This document shows positions 17,301 to 25,513 of a stretch of 64,000 nt of DNA, piece by piece. A model generated the notes under the pieces. The model was not told the origin of the DNA and made no database searches. It saw only the letters and a program-made list of their open reading frames with translations. A program made the translations under genes and the position numbers. Position 1 is the stretch's first letter, and the number at the start of each line of letters is the position of its first letter. Source of the DNA: Hymenobacter elongatus (GTDB lineage: Bacteria; Bacteroidota; Bacteroidia; Cytophagales; Hymenobacteraceae); contig NZ_SRLD01000006.1 in assembly GCF_004745955.1 (NCBI RefSeq), forward strand, positions 62,001 through 126,000. The letters are read 5' to 3'.

Positions 17301-17552
17301 AAGGCCAAGATTACGGAGGTAAGCTTGTATCCAAACCCAACCCAAGGCACTGATGTCGTGACCATAGCACTGCCATCCGGTTCGACGGAAGGCCTGCTGG
17401 TTCGTATCACCGACCTGTCGGGTCGTCAGGTACGGGAGACGCGCTTGGGCAGCCAGGGTGAGTTGAACACTCAGGATCTACAAGCTGGTACCTACATCAT
17501 CGTAATCGGTGAAGGTGCTTCGAAAGTAAGCCGCAAGCTGATTAAGAACTAA
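14391..17552 (+). CDS. T9SS cargo protein with six Ig-like repeats
   Basis: A 1053-residue secreted protein with a signal peptide (hydrophobic LLLLLLALPFVG, cut near KAQT). Six modules of about 110-120 residues follow (roughly 36-150, 155-262, 265-368, 372-485, 490-605, 608-735). Each begins with a GxVxxGSxS..SFxVSG-type phrase and contains a 'tgpv' strand (LTGPVSVAL, LTGPITVTA, LQGPVTITP), similar to choice-of-anchor-D/abnormal-spindle-like folds. Then come an FN3-like module and the shared block PLPVELVSFTAKL to YYRLKQIDQDGTVSYS. The tail (about 975-1053) is a type A T9SS sorting domain: VSLYPNPT, ITDLSGRQVRE, LQAGTYIIVI, RKLIKN. It should be carried across the outer membrane and anchored or released. 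First of three cargo genes in a row. Confidence 0.88.
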   Translation: MKNSYMSALQWVRKPHLRFLLLLLLALPFVGKAQTFSVVPSDAADPQNFGSVAVGSFSASKSYAVTGSRLTGPVSVALSGTNYEISRDNISFSGSAFDLLPDGTGNINTTVFARFRPVAGTTPAVVNRTLNFTSDEASPNVVFNLTGTRIAGVPTVTADPTSRIFGNQVINTPSAPQTTMVSGTSLTGPITVTAPTAFQVSTNSTTGFGSTVTLTPVNGTVSPTTIFIRFLPPAAQSYFGNVTVASPSATTVNVAVSGTGVLPPPVLTATPSTLADFGQVTVGSSSTATRSFTVSGQSLQGPVTITPPAGFRIRTGTNFFSTAAITLTPTNGTLANTTIDVRFSPTAVQLYASDITVASTNATTQLVRVTGEGTPSSGIPVVAAAPGSVNFGPVTSSGGTSTQSFEVSGTDLTAPIVLTPSISNIQIRNASAGGAFSSSPLTINPIAGTVSAQIIEVRLVALIAQGNFNESIAVTSTGATPTAVSVTAVNNSGAISDISVSNPNGNEFTFVTRPTTQSAPQSYLLAGTNLIDPLVVRPIGPNASFFEVATTANGPYSSQLSFTPDAQGNVTQREIFVRFVPGVNSVTISANIRNSSAPANNQDVSVSGISEPTIRLDRGIGAFPDNIVKGTSSAPVTVRLDGFLLAGNVDLQFPPDADDTERNPTLTPQFEFSLDGGASYVKSATLIPDGEGNFTRNLLVRYAPTRVGNAAQELQFRNNSFNGGNFFALSSGFGRTTGFSIATEPTVQSTASITRNGSSATITFNLSNPPAGTSYGQNRLVIATTTYPQLPASLFPRDKQNFNPGTTINGAYQFGSGTAIEASSNTYVVFSAASDNFTVSNLNPSLTYYFFSFEFNNDGLLNAENYRVPSNEPQNPLPVELVSFTAKLRDNSVVLNWATASETNNRGFEVQRSTDAKEFTTVLFKDGAGTATSRTAYEAVDTKPLSGVSYYRLKQIDQDGTVSYSKAVVVKAKITEVSLYPNPTQGTDVVTIALPSGSTEGLLVRITDLSGRQVRETRLGSQGELNTQDLQAGTYIIVIGEGASKVSRKLIKN

Positions 17553-17570
17553 CGTTAGTGACTACTGTTG

Positions 17571-17604
17571 AAAAGGCCTCCCATCATTTGGGAGGCCTTT
17601 TTTT
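17571..17604 (+). terminator. rho-independent terminator
   Basis: Perfect stem AAAAGGCCTCCCA with TGGGAGGCCTTTT followed by further T, just after the first cargo gene. Confidence 0.85.
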
Positions 17605-17717
17605 ATGCCTTAGCGTGAGGTAACTATTAGATAACAATCTACTTATAGGATATAGTTAAGGTGGATTTGTATCTTTAATGCCCTGAGTTTCTTTACTTTC
17701 TTCTATTCCTTGCTTGC

Positions 17718-20700
17718 ATGCTGACAATCATTACTCAATCTTTTCATAAGCTCCGCTTTTTGCACAAAGCCAAAGTGTGCTTTTTGGTGCTGCTGTTGTT
17801 GAGCCCGCTGGTGGGGTGGGGGCAAACCTATTATCCGCTTAGCAGCGGGAATTACTCCGAAAGCTTCGCTGATATTGCCACTTGGACGAGCATCGCTACT
17901 TCGGGTCGCGCGGTCAATTACTTCAGCAGTGTTGCCGTCACTACCACGGGTACTATTCCGGATGGTATCAGGACGACCGTTAGCTCGGCAGCCTTTGTAA
18001 CCAGCTCCACTGGTGGAGTGCAGAAGGGGACGCAGAATCTGGTGTTTCTCTCGACTGGTACCGGTAATAACACATCAGCTGTAGCAGCAGACCTGAACTT
18101 GAGCTTCTCAGGCCGCATAGCCGGTTCCTTATCCTTTGACTATGCCCAGGTAAGCAACCAGACTGGTGACAGGCCAAGCTTGTTGCGCGTCTACTATAGC
18201 ACTGATGGTATCGCTTTCACGGAAATTGCGGGCACCACAATTACTGTCAATAACAACGTGGCCAGCTCAGGTACTATCAATGTAGTACTACCGCAGGCGC
18301 TGGATGGAGTAGCTACGGCCCGGCTTCGCTTTTATAACCACAACGGACCGGCAAGCGGAAGCGGCTCACGGCCTAAAATCTCTGTCGACAACATCAGCGT
18401 GACCAGTACAGCTGCTACTGACGAAACAGCACCTGCTTTTGCTACCGGCTCACCCGCTATTTCAGGCATCACGGCATCCGACTTCACGCTTTCCTCCACC
18501 ATCAACGAGGTTGGTACTACTTATTATGTAGTGCTGGCCAGTGGAGCCGCTGCTCCGACGCCGGCCCAGGTGAAGGCTGGAACAAATGCCGCTGATGTTA
18601 GTCTGGCGGCTAACCGTAAGGGTAGCATTGCCAATGCCACAGCCAATACGGCTGCCACGGCTGTTATCGGTGGCCTCGCTGCTGTTACTGCCTACGATGT
18701 GTATGTGGTGGCGGAGGATGCAGTACCGAACCTACAGGCCAGTGTGGTGACTCTATCCGTAACTACGACCAGTGCCGCCACTCCAACCATTACCGACTTC
18801 ACACCTGGCAATGGCCCGGTTGGAACAGAAGTTACGATCAACGGGACCAATTTCACTAGTGCCGCCAGCGTCAAGTTTAATACGACAGCAGCCGTAACGG
18901 TAACCTTCGTAAATACCGGGCAGCTTAAGGCTACGATTCCGGTGGGGTCAACTACGGGTCCAATTACCGTTACAATTGGTAGCGCAACGGCTACTAGTGC
19001 CAGCAGCTTTACGGTCGATGTCGCCTCGAATCCGGTGCCTGTCATCACTATTTTGACTCCTGACCGGCGCGTGGCGGGTAGTGTTGGCTTCACTCTCACC
19101 GTCACCGGTACTGGTTTTATCAACGGAGCTACAGTTCGCTTTAATGGGATTGACCGGCTTACTACTTTTACTTCAGCGACGCAGGTAACGGCCACCATTT
19201 TAGCGGCCGATGTAGCCGCGACAGGCACTTATCCGGTTACGGTGCTGAACCCGGCGCCTACTGCGGGATCATCAGCCGCAGTTAACTTCCTGGTGACACC
19301 TGCGCCCTCGGGGACTGCCTGCGTTACGGAGGGCTTCGAAGGCTCCACTCTCCCCCCCACGGGCTGGCTGCAAACGGGCGTGAGCTTTTCGACTGCGCCA
19401 GCGGATGTAAAATTCGGAGCCACCGCCGCTACTTTCAGTTCCTTCAATGCCAGCCTGACTACGACTAAGCTAGTGCGGCCAACCCTGCTGAGCTTCTATT
19501 TGGGACGTACCAATAACATTTCTCCAAAGTCTTTTCAGGTGCAGGTGTCCACCACTAACCAAACCACTTCATTCACAGCGGTTGCCACCATCGAAAACGA
19601 GAATGTCGTTAATGGGTCTTACGATTTGTACTCCGTCGATTTATCGGCCTATGCCACAAGCCCGCAGGTGTGGGTTCGGTTTGTGAAAATTAGCGGTACA
19701 GCCGCCGTGTGGCGCCTCGATGATGTTGCCGTGTATTGCCAGCCTGCCCCGGAGATGAATCTGAAGCAGGGCAGCACCTCGCTGGCCAGCGGCGCCACGT
19801 TCTCATTTTCCAACACCGGGGTGGGAGCAACTACGGATGCTACGTTTACGGTTGAAAATACGGGCCTACTGGACCTGACGCTCGGCAACTTCACGGTCAC
19901 CGGTGAGTATAGCCTGGTTGGCCCGACGCCGACGCTGGTTGCACCTGGTGGCAGCAGCACCTTCGTGGTGCGCTTCGAGCCGCAGCAAGGCGGCATCCGA
20001 ACCGGTTCCCTTTCTATTGTCAACAATGATGAGGATGAGAACCCATACGTACTGGCTTTCTCCTCCACGGGCAGCGTGCCAGCCGCGACGTATTATACTA
20101 AAGCTACCGGCAACCTGAATGAGTTGGCCACCTATGGTACCAATCCGGATGGCTCGGGTACTGCTCCAACCGACTTCTCGCTGCTGAACCAAACCTACCG
20201 GGTTAGTGGCGCTGGGCGTACCTTTACTGCCAACTGGGTGGTTTCCGGGGCCAATTCTAAGGTCGTTCTGGAACCAGGAGCCAGTCTGGTAATTCCGGTT
20301 AACGCTAATTTCACTGGCCCTCTGGACTTACTGACCACTAGCACGCTGGTGGTACAGCATGCGACTCCCGGCTATACTCTGGGTATGGTAGATGCCGCCA
20401 GCACCATCGAATTCGCCCAGGCCGGAACCTATACGGTGCCGGAACTGACTACCCCCGGCTATGGTAACCTCAAGCTGACTAACGGCACCAAAACCCTGGC
20501 TGCCGGCACCATCTTAGTACGCGGTAGCCTCACCGCCACAGGCGTTACGAACCTAAATGGCTCGATGGCCGGCAGCACGTTCACAACAGTCGATCTGACC
20601 GGTGACTTTATTCTGTTGGCGGGCACTACTTTCCCCGCTCTGGCCGATGCTGCCACGCAACGCTTTACTGTACGCCTGAATAGCAATGGGGCGCAGACGC

Positions 20701-22439
20701 TAACGGGCAACGGGCGCGACTTTCATTTATTCCGCCTCACGACCCTTGGAACCACTACCGGTAGCTTGTCGGCAGCGGGTGGATCGAGTAATCTTGTGGT
20801 CGGCAATCTGCTAGGCGGCGGCGGTCTGGCCCTCAATACCAACACAGTCCTCGACCTCAATGGCAACAACCTCACCCTGGTGGGCTTCGGCAACCTCGGC
20901 GGAACTACGGGCAGCTCCGGCACTGGCTTGCTTCGCACTACGGCCACTAGCACCGTCACGATAAACAAGAACGGTGGTGTGGCGTTAGGTGCTTTGCGCC
21001 TGGCGGCCAATGAGCGGCTAGGAGCGCTGGTGCTTAATGCTACCGGGTCTAATAACCTGCTGACGATACCTTCCGGTACAACCGTAATCGGTGACTTAAC
21101 GCTGAGTGAAGGCACTCTTTCTCTTAGCAACAACACGCTACGAATTGATGGCGCTGTCGTGACCGGTAACGGAGTGCTGCAGGGCTCGGCCACCAGCAAC
21201 TTGCTGCTGACGGGCGCGGGCGCCATCGATAAGCTGGCCGTGGCCAGTGGTGCGGGTAGCCAGTTCGAAAGCCTGATGCTGAACCGGGCCCTCAACACGC
21301 TTATACCAGTAAGCAGCACGCTAACCATTGGTACCCTAACGCTTACGAGAGGCTCACTGCTGTTCACGCCTGCTACCCGCGCTATAGCCACCGCTGTTAG
21401 TGGTGGGGGAAACGATAGTTTTGTGAATGCGCTGACCCTGCGTACGGCGGCAGCTACTACTACCACGCTCAACTTCCCACTGGGCGGCCAAGCCGGTTTT
21501 TACCGGCCACTGACCCTGGCCCTGACGCAGAGCGCGGCATCGGCGACCAGCTACACTGCCCGCCAGACGGACCGGGCCGCTGGTACTTCATTGATCGACC
21601 GGGGTGTGACTGCACCCTTAACGCGGGCTTCCCGGATGCGCTACTTCACAGTGGCCGCCGAAACAGGTGGTGCTACTTTTCAGGGTGGAACGCTGACGCT
21701 GAGCTTTGGAGCTGATGATGCGGTAACGACGCTGGCATCCTTACGCCTGGCTCTTTCTCCTGGCACCAGTACGCCCTGGACCGACGCCACCCCCGATCCG
21801 GGCGCTCCGGCACTAACTGGAACTACCACCAACGGTACTGTAGCGGCGGCTATTGGAGCTACCAACCTGGGTGATTTTGCTTTGGCTACCACAGCTGCCG
21901 ACATAGCTGAAAACCCGCTGCCTGTTACGCTCGTGCGGTTTACGGCTACGCGTGAGCCGCAGGCAGTAGCGGTGAGCTGGGTAACGGCCAGTGAGAAAAA
22001 CAGCGACTATTTCGACGTGCAGCGCAGTGCTGACGGACGGGAATTCAGCACTGTTTATACGATGCGTGGCATGGGCGCCAGCAGCAAAAGCACCGCCTAC
22101 TCCATGAAAGACACCGAGCCCTTGCCAGGGATGAGCTACTACCGTTTGCGGCAGGTAGATCAGGATGGCAGCTTCGCCTACTCGCCAGTACGCGTCGTGG
22201 GGGGGGCAGCAATTGCCGTGTATCCGAACCCGGTACTGGATATTCTTACTATCCAAGGCTTAGATACTAGCACCGGATCAGCACATGTGGTGATTACTGA
22301 TCTGACGGGCCGGCAACTATGGTCAGGCCCCGGCCTAAACGGACAGGTAAGTATGGGCTGGCTACAGCCAGGAACTTATTTGCTGCATATCAGGCAAAGT
22401 GGGTACCACATCACCCAACGAATAGTACGCGCAAATTAA
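17718..22439 (+). CDS. large T9SS cargo protein with IPT/TIG and adhesin-like domains
   Basis: A 1573-residue secreted protein with a signal peptide cut near GWGQTYY. The front 230 residues form a jelly-roll-like domain (SLLRVYYSTDGIAF, LRFYNHNGPASG). Then come two IPT/TIG Ig domains (about 355-440, FTPGNGPVGTEVTINGTNF; about 445-530, TPDRRVAGS). Next is a cleaved-adhesin/MAM-like domain (about 535-675, ACVTEGFEGSTLPPTGW to WRLDDVAVYC) and a choice-of-anchor-D Ig domain (about 678-790). A long repetitive region rich in LNLNG/LTGNG strands (about 800-1330) suggests a beta helix. The end repeats the shared block VSWVTASEKNSDYFDVQRS and a type A T9SS tail (IAVYPNPVLD, LQPGTYLLHI, QRIVRAN). A surface adhesin is the best guess. 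Confidence 0.87.
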   Translation: MLTIITQSFHKLRFLHKAKVCFLVLLLLSPLVGWGQTYYPLSSGNYSESFADIATWTSIATSGRAVNYFSSVAVTTTGTIPDGIRTTVSSAAFVTSSTGGVQKGTQNLVFLSTGTGNNTSAVAADLNLSFSGRIAGSLSFDYAQVSNQTGDRPSLLRVYYSTDGIAFTEIAGTTITVNNNVASSGTINVVLPQALDGVATARLRFYNHNGPASGSGSRPKISVDNISVTSTAATDETAPAFATGSPAISGITASDFTLSSTINEVGTTYYVVLASGAAAPTPAQVKAGTNAADVSLAANRKGSIANATANTAATAVIGGLAAVTAYDVYVVAEDAVPNLQASVVTLSVTTTSAATPTITDFTPGNGPVGTEVTINGTNFTSAASVKFNTTAAVTVTFVNTGQLKATIPVGSTTGPITVTIGSATATSASSFTVDVASNPVPVITILTPDRRVAGSVGFTLTVTGTGFINGATVRFNGIDRLTTFTSATQVTATILAADVAATGTYPVTVLNPAPTAGSSAAVNFLVTPAPSGTACVTEGFEGSTLPPTGWLQTGVSFSTAPADVKFGATAATFSSFNASLTTTKLVRPTLLSFYLGRTNNISPKSFQVQVSTTNQTTSFTAVATIENENVVNGSYDLYSVDLSAYATSPQVWVRFVKISGTAAVWRLDDVAVYCQPAPEMNLKQGSTSLASGATFSFSNTGVGATTDATFTVENTGLLDLTLGNFTVTGEYSLVGPTPTLVAPGGSSTFVVRFEPQQGGIRTGSLSIVNNDEDENPYVLAFSSTGSVPAATYYTKATGNLNELATYGTNPDGSGTAPTDFSLLNQTYRVSGAGRTFTANWVVSGANSKVVLEPGASLVIPVNANFTGPLDLLTTSTLVVQHATPGYTLGMVDAASTIEFAQAGTYTVPELTTPGYGNLKLTNGTKTLAAGTILVRGSLTATGVTNLNGSMAGSTFTTVDLTGDFILLAGTTFPALADAATQRFTVRLNSNGAQTLTGNGRDFHLFRLTTLGTTTGSLSAAGGSSNLVVGNLLGGGGLALNTNTVLDLNGNNLTLVGFGNLGGTTGSSGTGLLRTTATSTVTINKNGGVALGALRLAANERLGALVLNATGSNNLLTIPSGTTVIGDLTLSEGTLSLSNNTLRIDGAVVTGNGVLQGSATSNLLLTGAGAIDKLAVASGAGSQFESLMLNRALNTLIPVSSTLTIGTLTLTRGSLLFTPATRAIATAVSGGGNDSFVNALTLRTAAATTTTLNFPLGGQAGFYRPLTLALTQSAASATSYTARQTDRAAGTSLIDRGVTAPLTRASRMRYFTVAAETGGATFQGGTLTLSFGADDAVTTLASLRLALSPGTSTPWTDATPDPGAPALTGTTTNGTVAAAIGATNLGDFALATTAADIAENPLPVTLVRFTATREPQAVAVSWVTASEKNSDYFDVQRSADGREFSTVYTMRGMGASSKSTAYSMKDTEPLPGMSYYRLRQVDQDGSFAYSPVRVVGGAAIAVYPNPVLDILTIQGLDTSTGSAHVVITDLTGRQLWSGPGLNGQVSMGWLQPGTYLLHIRQSGYHITQRIVRAN

Positions 22440-22453
22440 ATAATATGCCCTAT

Positions 22454-22496
22454 ATAATAAAAAAGCCCCTTGCGTAGCAAGGGGCTTTTTTATTAT
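22454..22496. terminator. perfect bidirectional-looking terminator
   Basis: Two exact 20-base arms with a GTA loop, A-rich on the left and T-rich on the right. Confidence 0.88.
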
Positions 22497-22697
22497 TTCA
22501 ATTTATCAGTAGCTTACATGTAACTAGCACTAAAGTGTAGTAAAGTAGAACTTGGTTCAACTACATGTCAGTCTTTGGTTTCTGTTTTAGGATGGAGCCC
22601 TCTGTACTCTCATTCTTGGCTTTCATTCATTTGCCTGTTTTTGGTGTCAACCGCTCAGCGTTGCGACATACAAAATTTCTTGTCTAATCCTATTCCC

Positions 22698-23969
22698 ATG
22701 AAGCCTACTCCTACTGCACAGCGCCTGTTACTCGCCAGCTTCTTTCTGGTTCCAACATTAGGTTGGAGTCAATCCTTTCTTCAGCAGACGTTTGAAGTAA
22801 ACGGCAACTCCAACCCGAATGGTACTCGCACGCAGCTCGTGTATAGCAACGTGGGAGGACAAACCTATACCGGTACTTTTGCCGCAGCAACTACAGCTCA
22901 GAATACTAATGCCGCCCCTATTACGGCTCCCGTATATTCTGAGGGCGTCACTGCTTTTGGTGCCGTAAATAACCAGGGTAACGGATTGGTAACTTCCACC
23001 CTGACCTTTGATCCGGTTACGTTTACTGCCACTTCCGGAAATTACCTGACCTTTCGATTGGTTTCTTACCAGACCAATGGCAATGGCGGTATTGATAATA
23101 CCGCCACTAATAATGGGGTGACAGTGAGCATTGCCTATAATGGCTCTCAAAGCTACATCCCAACGCTGCGCGTTGTAGGATTGAACGGTGGATCTGTCTT
23201 CGGGTACTCAGGTACCGGTACGGCCACTACTGGTGCACCAATCAATACAACTACACCATCGTTGACCACGGTTACCTCGCCGACTGATCTTACGGGTAAT
23301 GGGCAAACGGTAGCCCTGACGGGTACGGCGGGCTTGTCAAACGTAAGCCTGCGTTTTGGAGCTGCTATTACGAGCATACAAGTTCAAATTACGTTGAACT
23401 CAATTGGTAAAACGGCCCTCTTCATTGATGACGTGCGTATCGGCAGTGATGGTCCGCTGCCCGTTGAGCTGACTTCCTTCGAGGCTGCTCGCCAAACCGG
23501 AGTGGTGCTGCTGAAATGGGCCACGGCCAGTGAAAAGAATAATGATCGGTTTGAAGTGCAGCGGAGTGCCGATGGGCAACAATTCGTAACTATCAGCACC
23601 GTGCAGGGCAGCGGCACTACCACCACAGGCAACTCATACACCAGCAAAGACGCTGAGCCTCTTTCCGACGTAAGCTACTACCGTCTGCAGCAGGTTGACC
23701 AAGATGGCACTGTTTCATACTCACCGGTGCGGGTTATAAACGCAGTAGTAGCCGCTGCCTATCCTAGCCCAACCTATGATCTGCTGAATCTGCCAGCTTC
23801 CGCCGTTGGAAGCTCTTACCGGGTATTTAATGCGCTGGGGCAGACGTTACTGGAAGGCAAGGTTTCAGCTACTGGCGCTGTCAACGTACAGAGGCTGGTA
23901 CCAGGTAGCTACTTTTTAGAAGTAGGAACAGGGAAAAACCAAGTCTCCCAGCGGTTTATCCGTCAATAG
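22698..23969 (+). CDS. T9SS cargo protein, smaller
   Basis: A 423-residue secreted protein starting at ATG 22698, placed directly before a signal peptide (LLLASFFLVPTLGWSQ). Residues about 25-250 are a single beta-rich domain beginning FLQQTFEVNGNSNPNGT and rich in Thr/Gly/Asn, resembling jelly-roll or PEP-type exported domains; no enzyme motif is seen. Residues about 255-345 are the same block found in the two preceding genes (PLPVELTSFEAARQ, LKWATASEKNNDRFEVQRS, YYRLQQVDQDGTVSYSPVRV). The tail (about 350-423) is a type A T9SS domain (AAYPSPTYDLL, LVPGSYFLEV, QRFIRQ). Its stop codon lies at the first base of the terminator hairpin. Confidence 0.85.
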   Translation: MKPTPTAQRLLLASFFLVPTLGWSQSFLQQTFEVNGNSNPNGTRTQLVYSNVGGQTYTGTFAAATTAQNTNAAPITAPVYSEGVTAFGAVNNQGNGLVTSTLTFDPVTFTATSGNYLTFRLVSYQTNGNGGIDNTATNNGVTVSIAYNGSQSYIPTLRVVGLNGGSVFGYSGTGTATTGAPINTTTPSLTTVTSPTDLTGNGQTVALTGTAGLSNVSLRFGAAITSIQVQITLNSIGKTALFIDDVRIGSDGPLPVELTSFEAARQTGVVLLKWATASEKNNDRFEVQRSADGQQFVTISTVQGSGTTTTGNSYTSKDAEPLSDVSYYRLQQVDQDGTVSYSPVRVINAVVAAAYPSPTYDLLNLPASAVGSSYRVFNALGQTLLEGKVSATGAVNVQRLVPGSYFLEVGTGKNQVSQRFIRQ

Positions 23970-24036
23970 AAGACTACAGGTCATAAAAAAGGTCCTCTTC
24001 TATTGAAGAGGACCTTTTTTATGACCTGTAGTCTTC
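23969..24036. terminator. 68-nt perfect hairpin, bidirectional terminator
   Basis: Two exact 32-base arms with a TATT loop between the T9SS cargo gene and the convergent iscA. The left arm begins on the last base of the cargo gene stop codon. Internal AAAAAA and TTTTTT runs give a working terminator in both directions. Confidence 0.9.
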
Positions 24037-24056
24037 GCCCCGAAGCAAATCAACCC

Positions 24057-24383
24057 TTATACGGAGAAGCTCTCGCCGCACCCACAGGTACGGGAAGCGT
24101 TGGGGTTGTCGAAGTAGAAGCCTTTACCATTGAGGCCGTCCGAAAAATCGAGCTCGGTACCGGCCAGATACAGGAAGCTTTTCATGTCCACGACTACCCG
24201 TACGCCTTTGTCTTCAAACTCCTGATCCATCGGCTTTACCTCGTTGTCGAAGTCGAGCTTATAGGAAAGACCGGAGCAGCCACCACCAGCTACGGAAGCC
24301 CGGAGACGGTACGTATCATCGAGCTGGGCATCGGTCATCAGACGCTCAACTTTATCTTTGGCTTTGTCAGAAACGGTAATCAT
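24057..24383 (-). CDS. iscA: iron-sulfur cluster assembly scaffold/carrier IscA
   Basis: A 108-residue HesB/IscA-type protein. The three conserved cysteines are present: Cys in GGGCSGLSY and the C-terminal pair in RTCGCGESF. Length is standard (about 107). It carries or delivers Fe-S clusters to target proteins. It is the last gene of a minus-strand group iscS, iscU, unknown gene, iscA. IscA, SufA and ErpA cannot be separated from sequence alone; the iscS/iscU neighbours favour the Isc name. Confidence 0.9.
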   Translation of the reverse strand: MITVSDKAKDKVERLMTDAQLDDTYRLRASVAGGGCSGLSYKLDFDNEVKPMDQEFEDKGVRVVVDMKSFLYLAGTELDFSDGLNGKGFYFDNPNASRTCGCGESFSV

Positions 24384-24485
24384 GGGGAGCGGTATTGAGT
24401 AAGAAAGTCTTACGGATTAAACAATTCAACGAGGCGAAAAGTGCTCCACGTCCTGCGTTAACACCTGTTTATCAATCCGAGGTTC

Positions 24486-24893
24486 TTACGAGGAAGGATT
24501 TAGAACGACACTAAAGACCGTAATGGTATTCAGGTCGCGGCCGTAATACAATTTGTCGAGGGCTTCATAGGCATTGTGCGCCCGGAAGTAGGAAGTCTGG
24601 AGCTCTTTGCCGCCGTGGGCGCGCCACTGAATGGTGTAGGAGCTTTCCGTATCGCGCAGGCGCTGCACATAGGTCAGCATTTTACGCAGGGCATCCAGCT
24701 TGTCGTAGCCCTCTTCGTAGCGAAACAGGAAGCTCTGGTGATGCCGCGGATTGACGGTAATCAGATCCAGGCGAACCAGGTTATCCAACTGTCGAAACTC
24801 AAACAGCAGATTACCGGGAGCCATGCCAAGGTAATCCTCAATCTGTTTCTGGATACGGCTGCTTTCGACGTGAATATCGGACGAAACTTCCAT
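24486..24893 (-). CDS. conserved hypothetical protein inside the isc cluster
   Basis: A 135-residue soluble protein without signal peptide, cysteine or membrane segment. It has an acidic N-terminus (MEVSSDIHVES), a helical segment (SRIQKQIEDYLGM), strands FEFRQLDNLVRLDLITV and SFLFRYEEGYDKLDALRKM, and an aromatic C-terminal half (YTIQWR, TSYFRAHNAYEALDKLYYGRD). I recognise no family. It lies between iscU and iscA on the same strand, about 95 bases after iscU and 102 before iscA. A stem-loop separates it from iscU. The location hints at a link with Fe-S assembly, but the lack of Cys argues against direct cluster binding. Confidence 0.75.
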   Translation of the reverse strand: MEVSSDIHVESSRIQKQIEDYLGMAPGNLLFEFRQLDNLVRLDLITVNPRHHQSFLFRYEEGYDKLDALRKMLTYVQRLRDTESSYTIQWRAHGGKELQTSYFRAHNAYEALDKLYYGRDLNTITVFSVVLNPSS

Positions 24894-24914
24894 GTGCTCT
24901 GGTAGCTAAACGCA

Positions 24915-24977
24915 TAGTGCGTGGGCCTGGTACCGACAATTCGCTCCGCGAATTACCTGCACCAGACCCACGCACTA
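24915..24977. terminator. stem-loop between iscU and the unknown gene
   Basis: Arms TAGTGCGTGGGCCTGGT and ACCAGACCCACGCACTA pair over 17 bases with one G-T wobble. Inside is a second stem, AATTCG with CGAATT. There is no U-run, so it may be an mRNA-stability or attenuation structure rather than a true terminator. Confidence 0.6.
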
Positions 24978-24988
24978 CCTAGTTTGCA

Positions 24989-25405
24989 TTAGTGGTGGGC
25001 TTTGGCTTCTTCCAAGGCGGGCATCCCGTTTTTCACGCGGTAGTCGTTGATGGCCGACTTGATGGCATCTTCCGCCAGCACCGAGCAGTGGATTTTTACC
25101 GGCGGCAACGCCAGCTCTTCCACAATTTCCATGTTGTCGATAGCCAAGGCCTCATCCACGGTTTTGCCTTTCAGCCACTCGGTAGCGAGGGAAGAGGAAG
25201 CAATAGCCGAGCCGCAGCCGAATGTTTTGAATTTGGCGTCGGTGATGGTGTTGGTCGCTTCGTCTACCTCAATCTGCAGACGCATTACGTCGCCGCACTC
25301 AGGAGCTCCAACCAAGCCAGTACCTACGTTTTTTTTGCTTTTATCCAGCGTGCCCACGTTGCGGGGGTTGCTGTAGTGGTCGATTACTTTATCGGAGTAA
25401 GCCAT
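24989..25405 (-). CDS. iscU: Fe-S cluster scaffold IscU
   Basis: A 138-residue scaffold protein. All signature elements are present: YSDKVIDHYSNPRNVG, first Cys in GAPECGDVM, second in FGCGSAIASSS, the LPPVK chaperone-binding motif and third Cys in KIHCSVLAED. It builds the cluster using sulfur from IscS. Length is slightly above the family norm (128) because of a short His/Glu-rich tail. It follows iscS by 108 bases. Confidence 0.96.
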   Translation of the reverse strand: MAYSDKVIDHYSNPRNVGTLDKSKKNVGTGLVGAPECGDVMRLQIEVDEATNTITDAKFKTFGCGSAIASSSLATEWLKGKTVDEALAIDNMEIVEELALPPVKIHCSVLAEDAIKSAINDYRVKNGMPALEEAKAHH

Positions 25406-25513
25406 GACTATTCTTTGAAGAGAAGTAAGATGTAGGAATTAGAGATTAACAAGGCGAAGGAGAATCCCAGTCTGTTATGACTATCGGCCACTGCTTGTTA
25501 ACGGCTGATTGAA

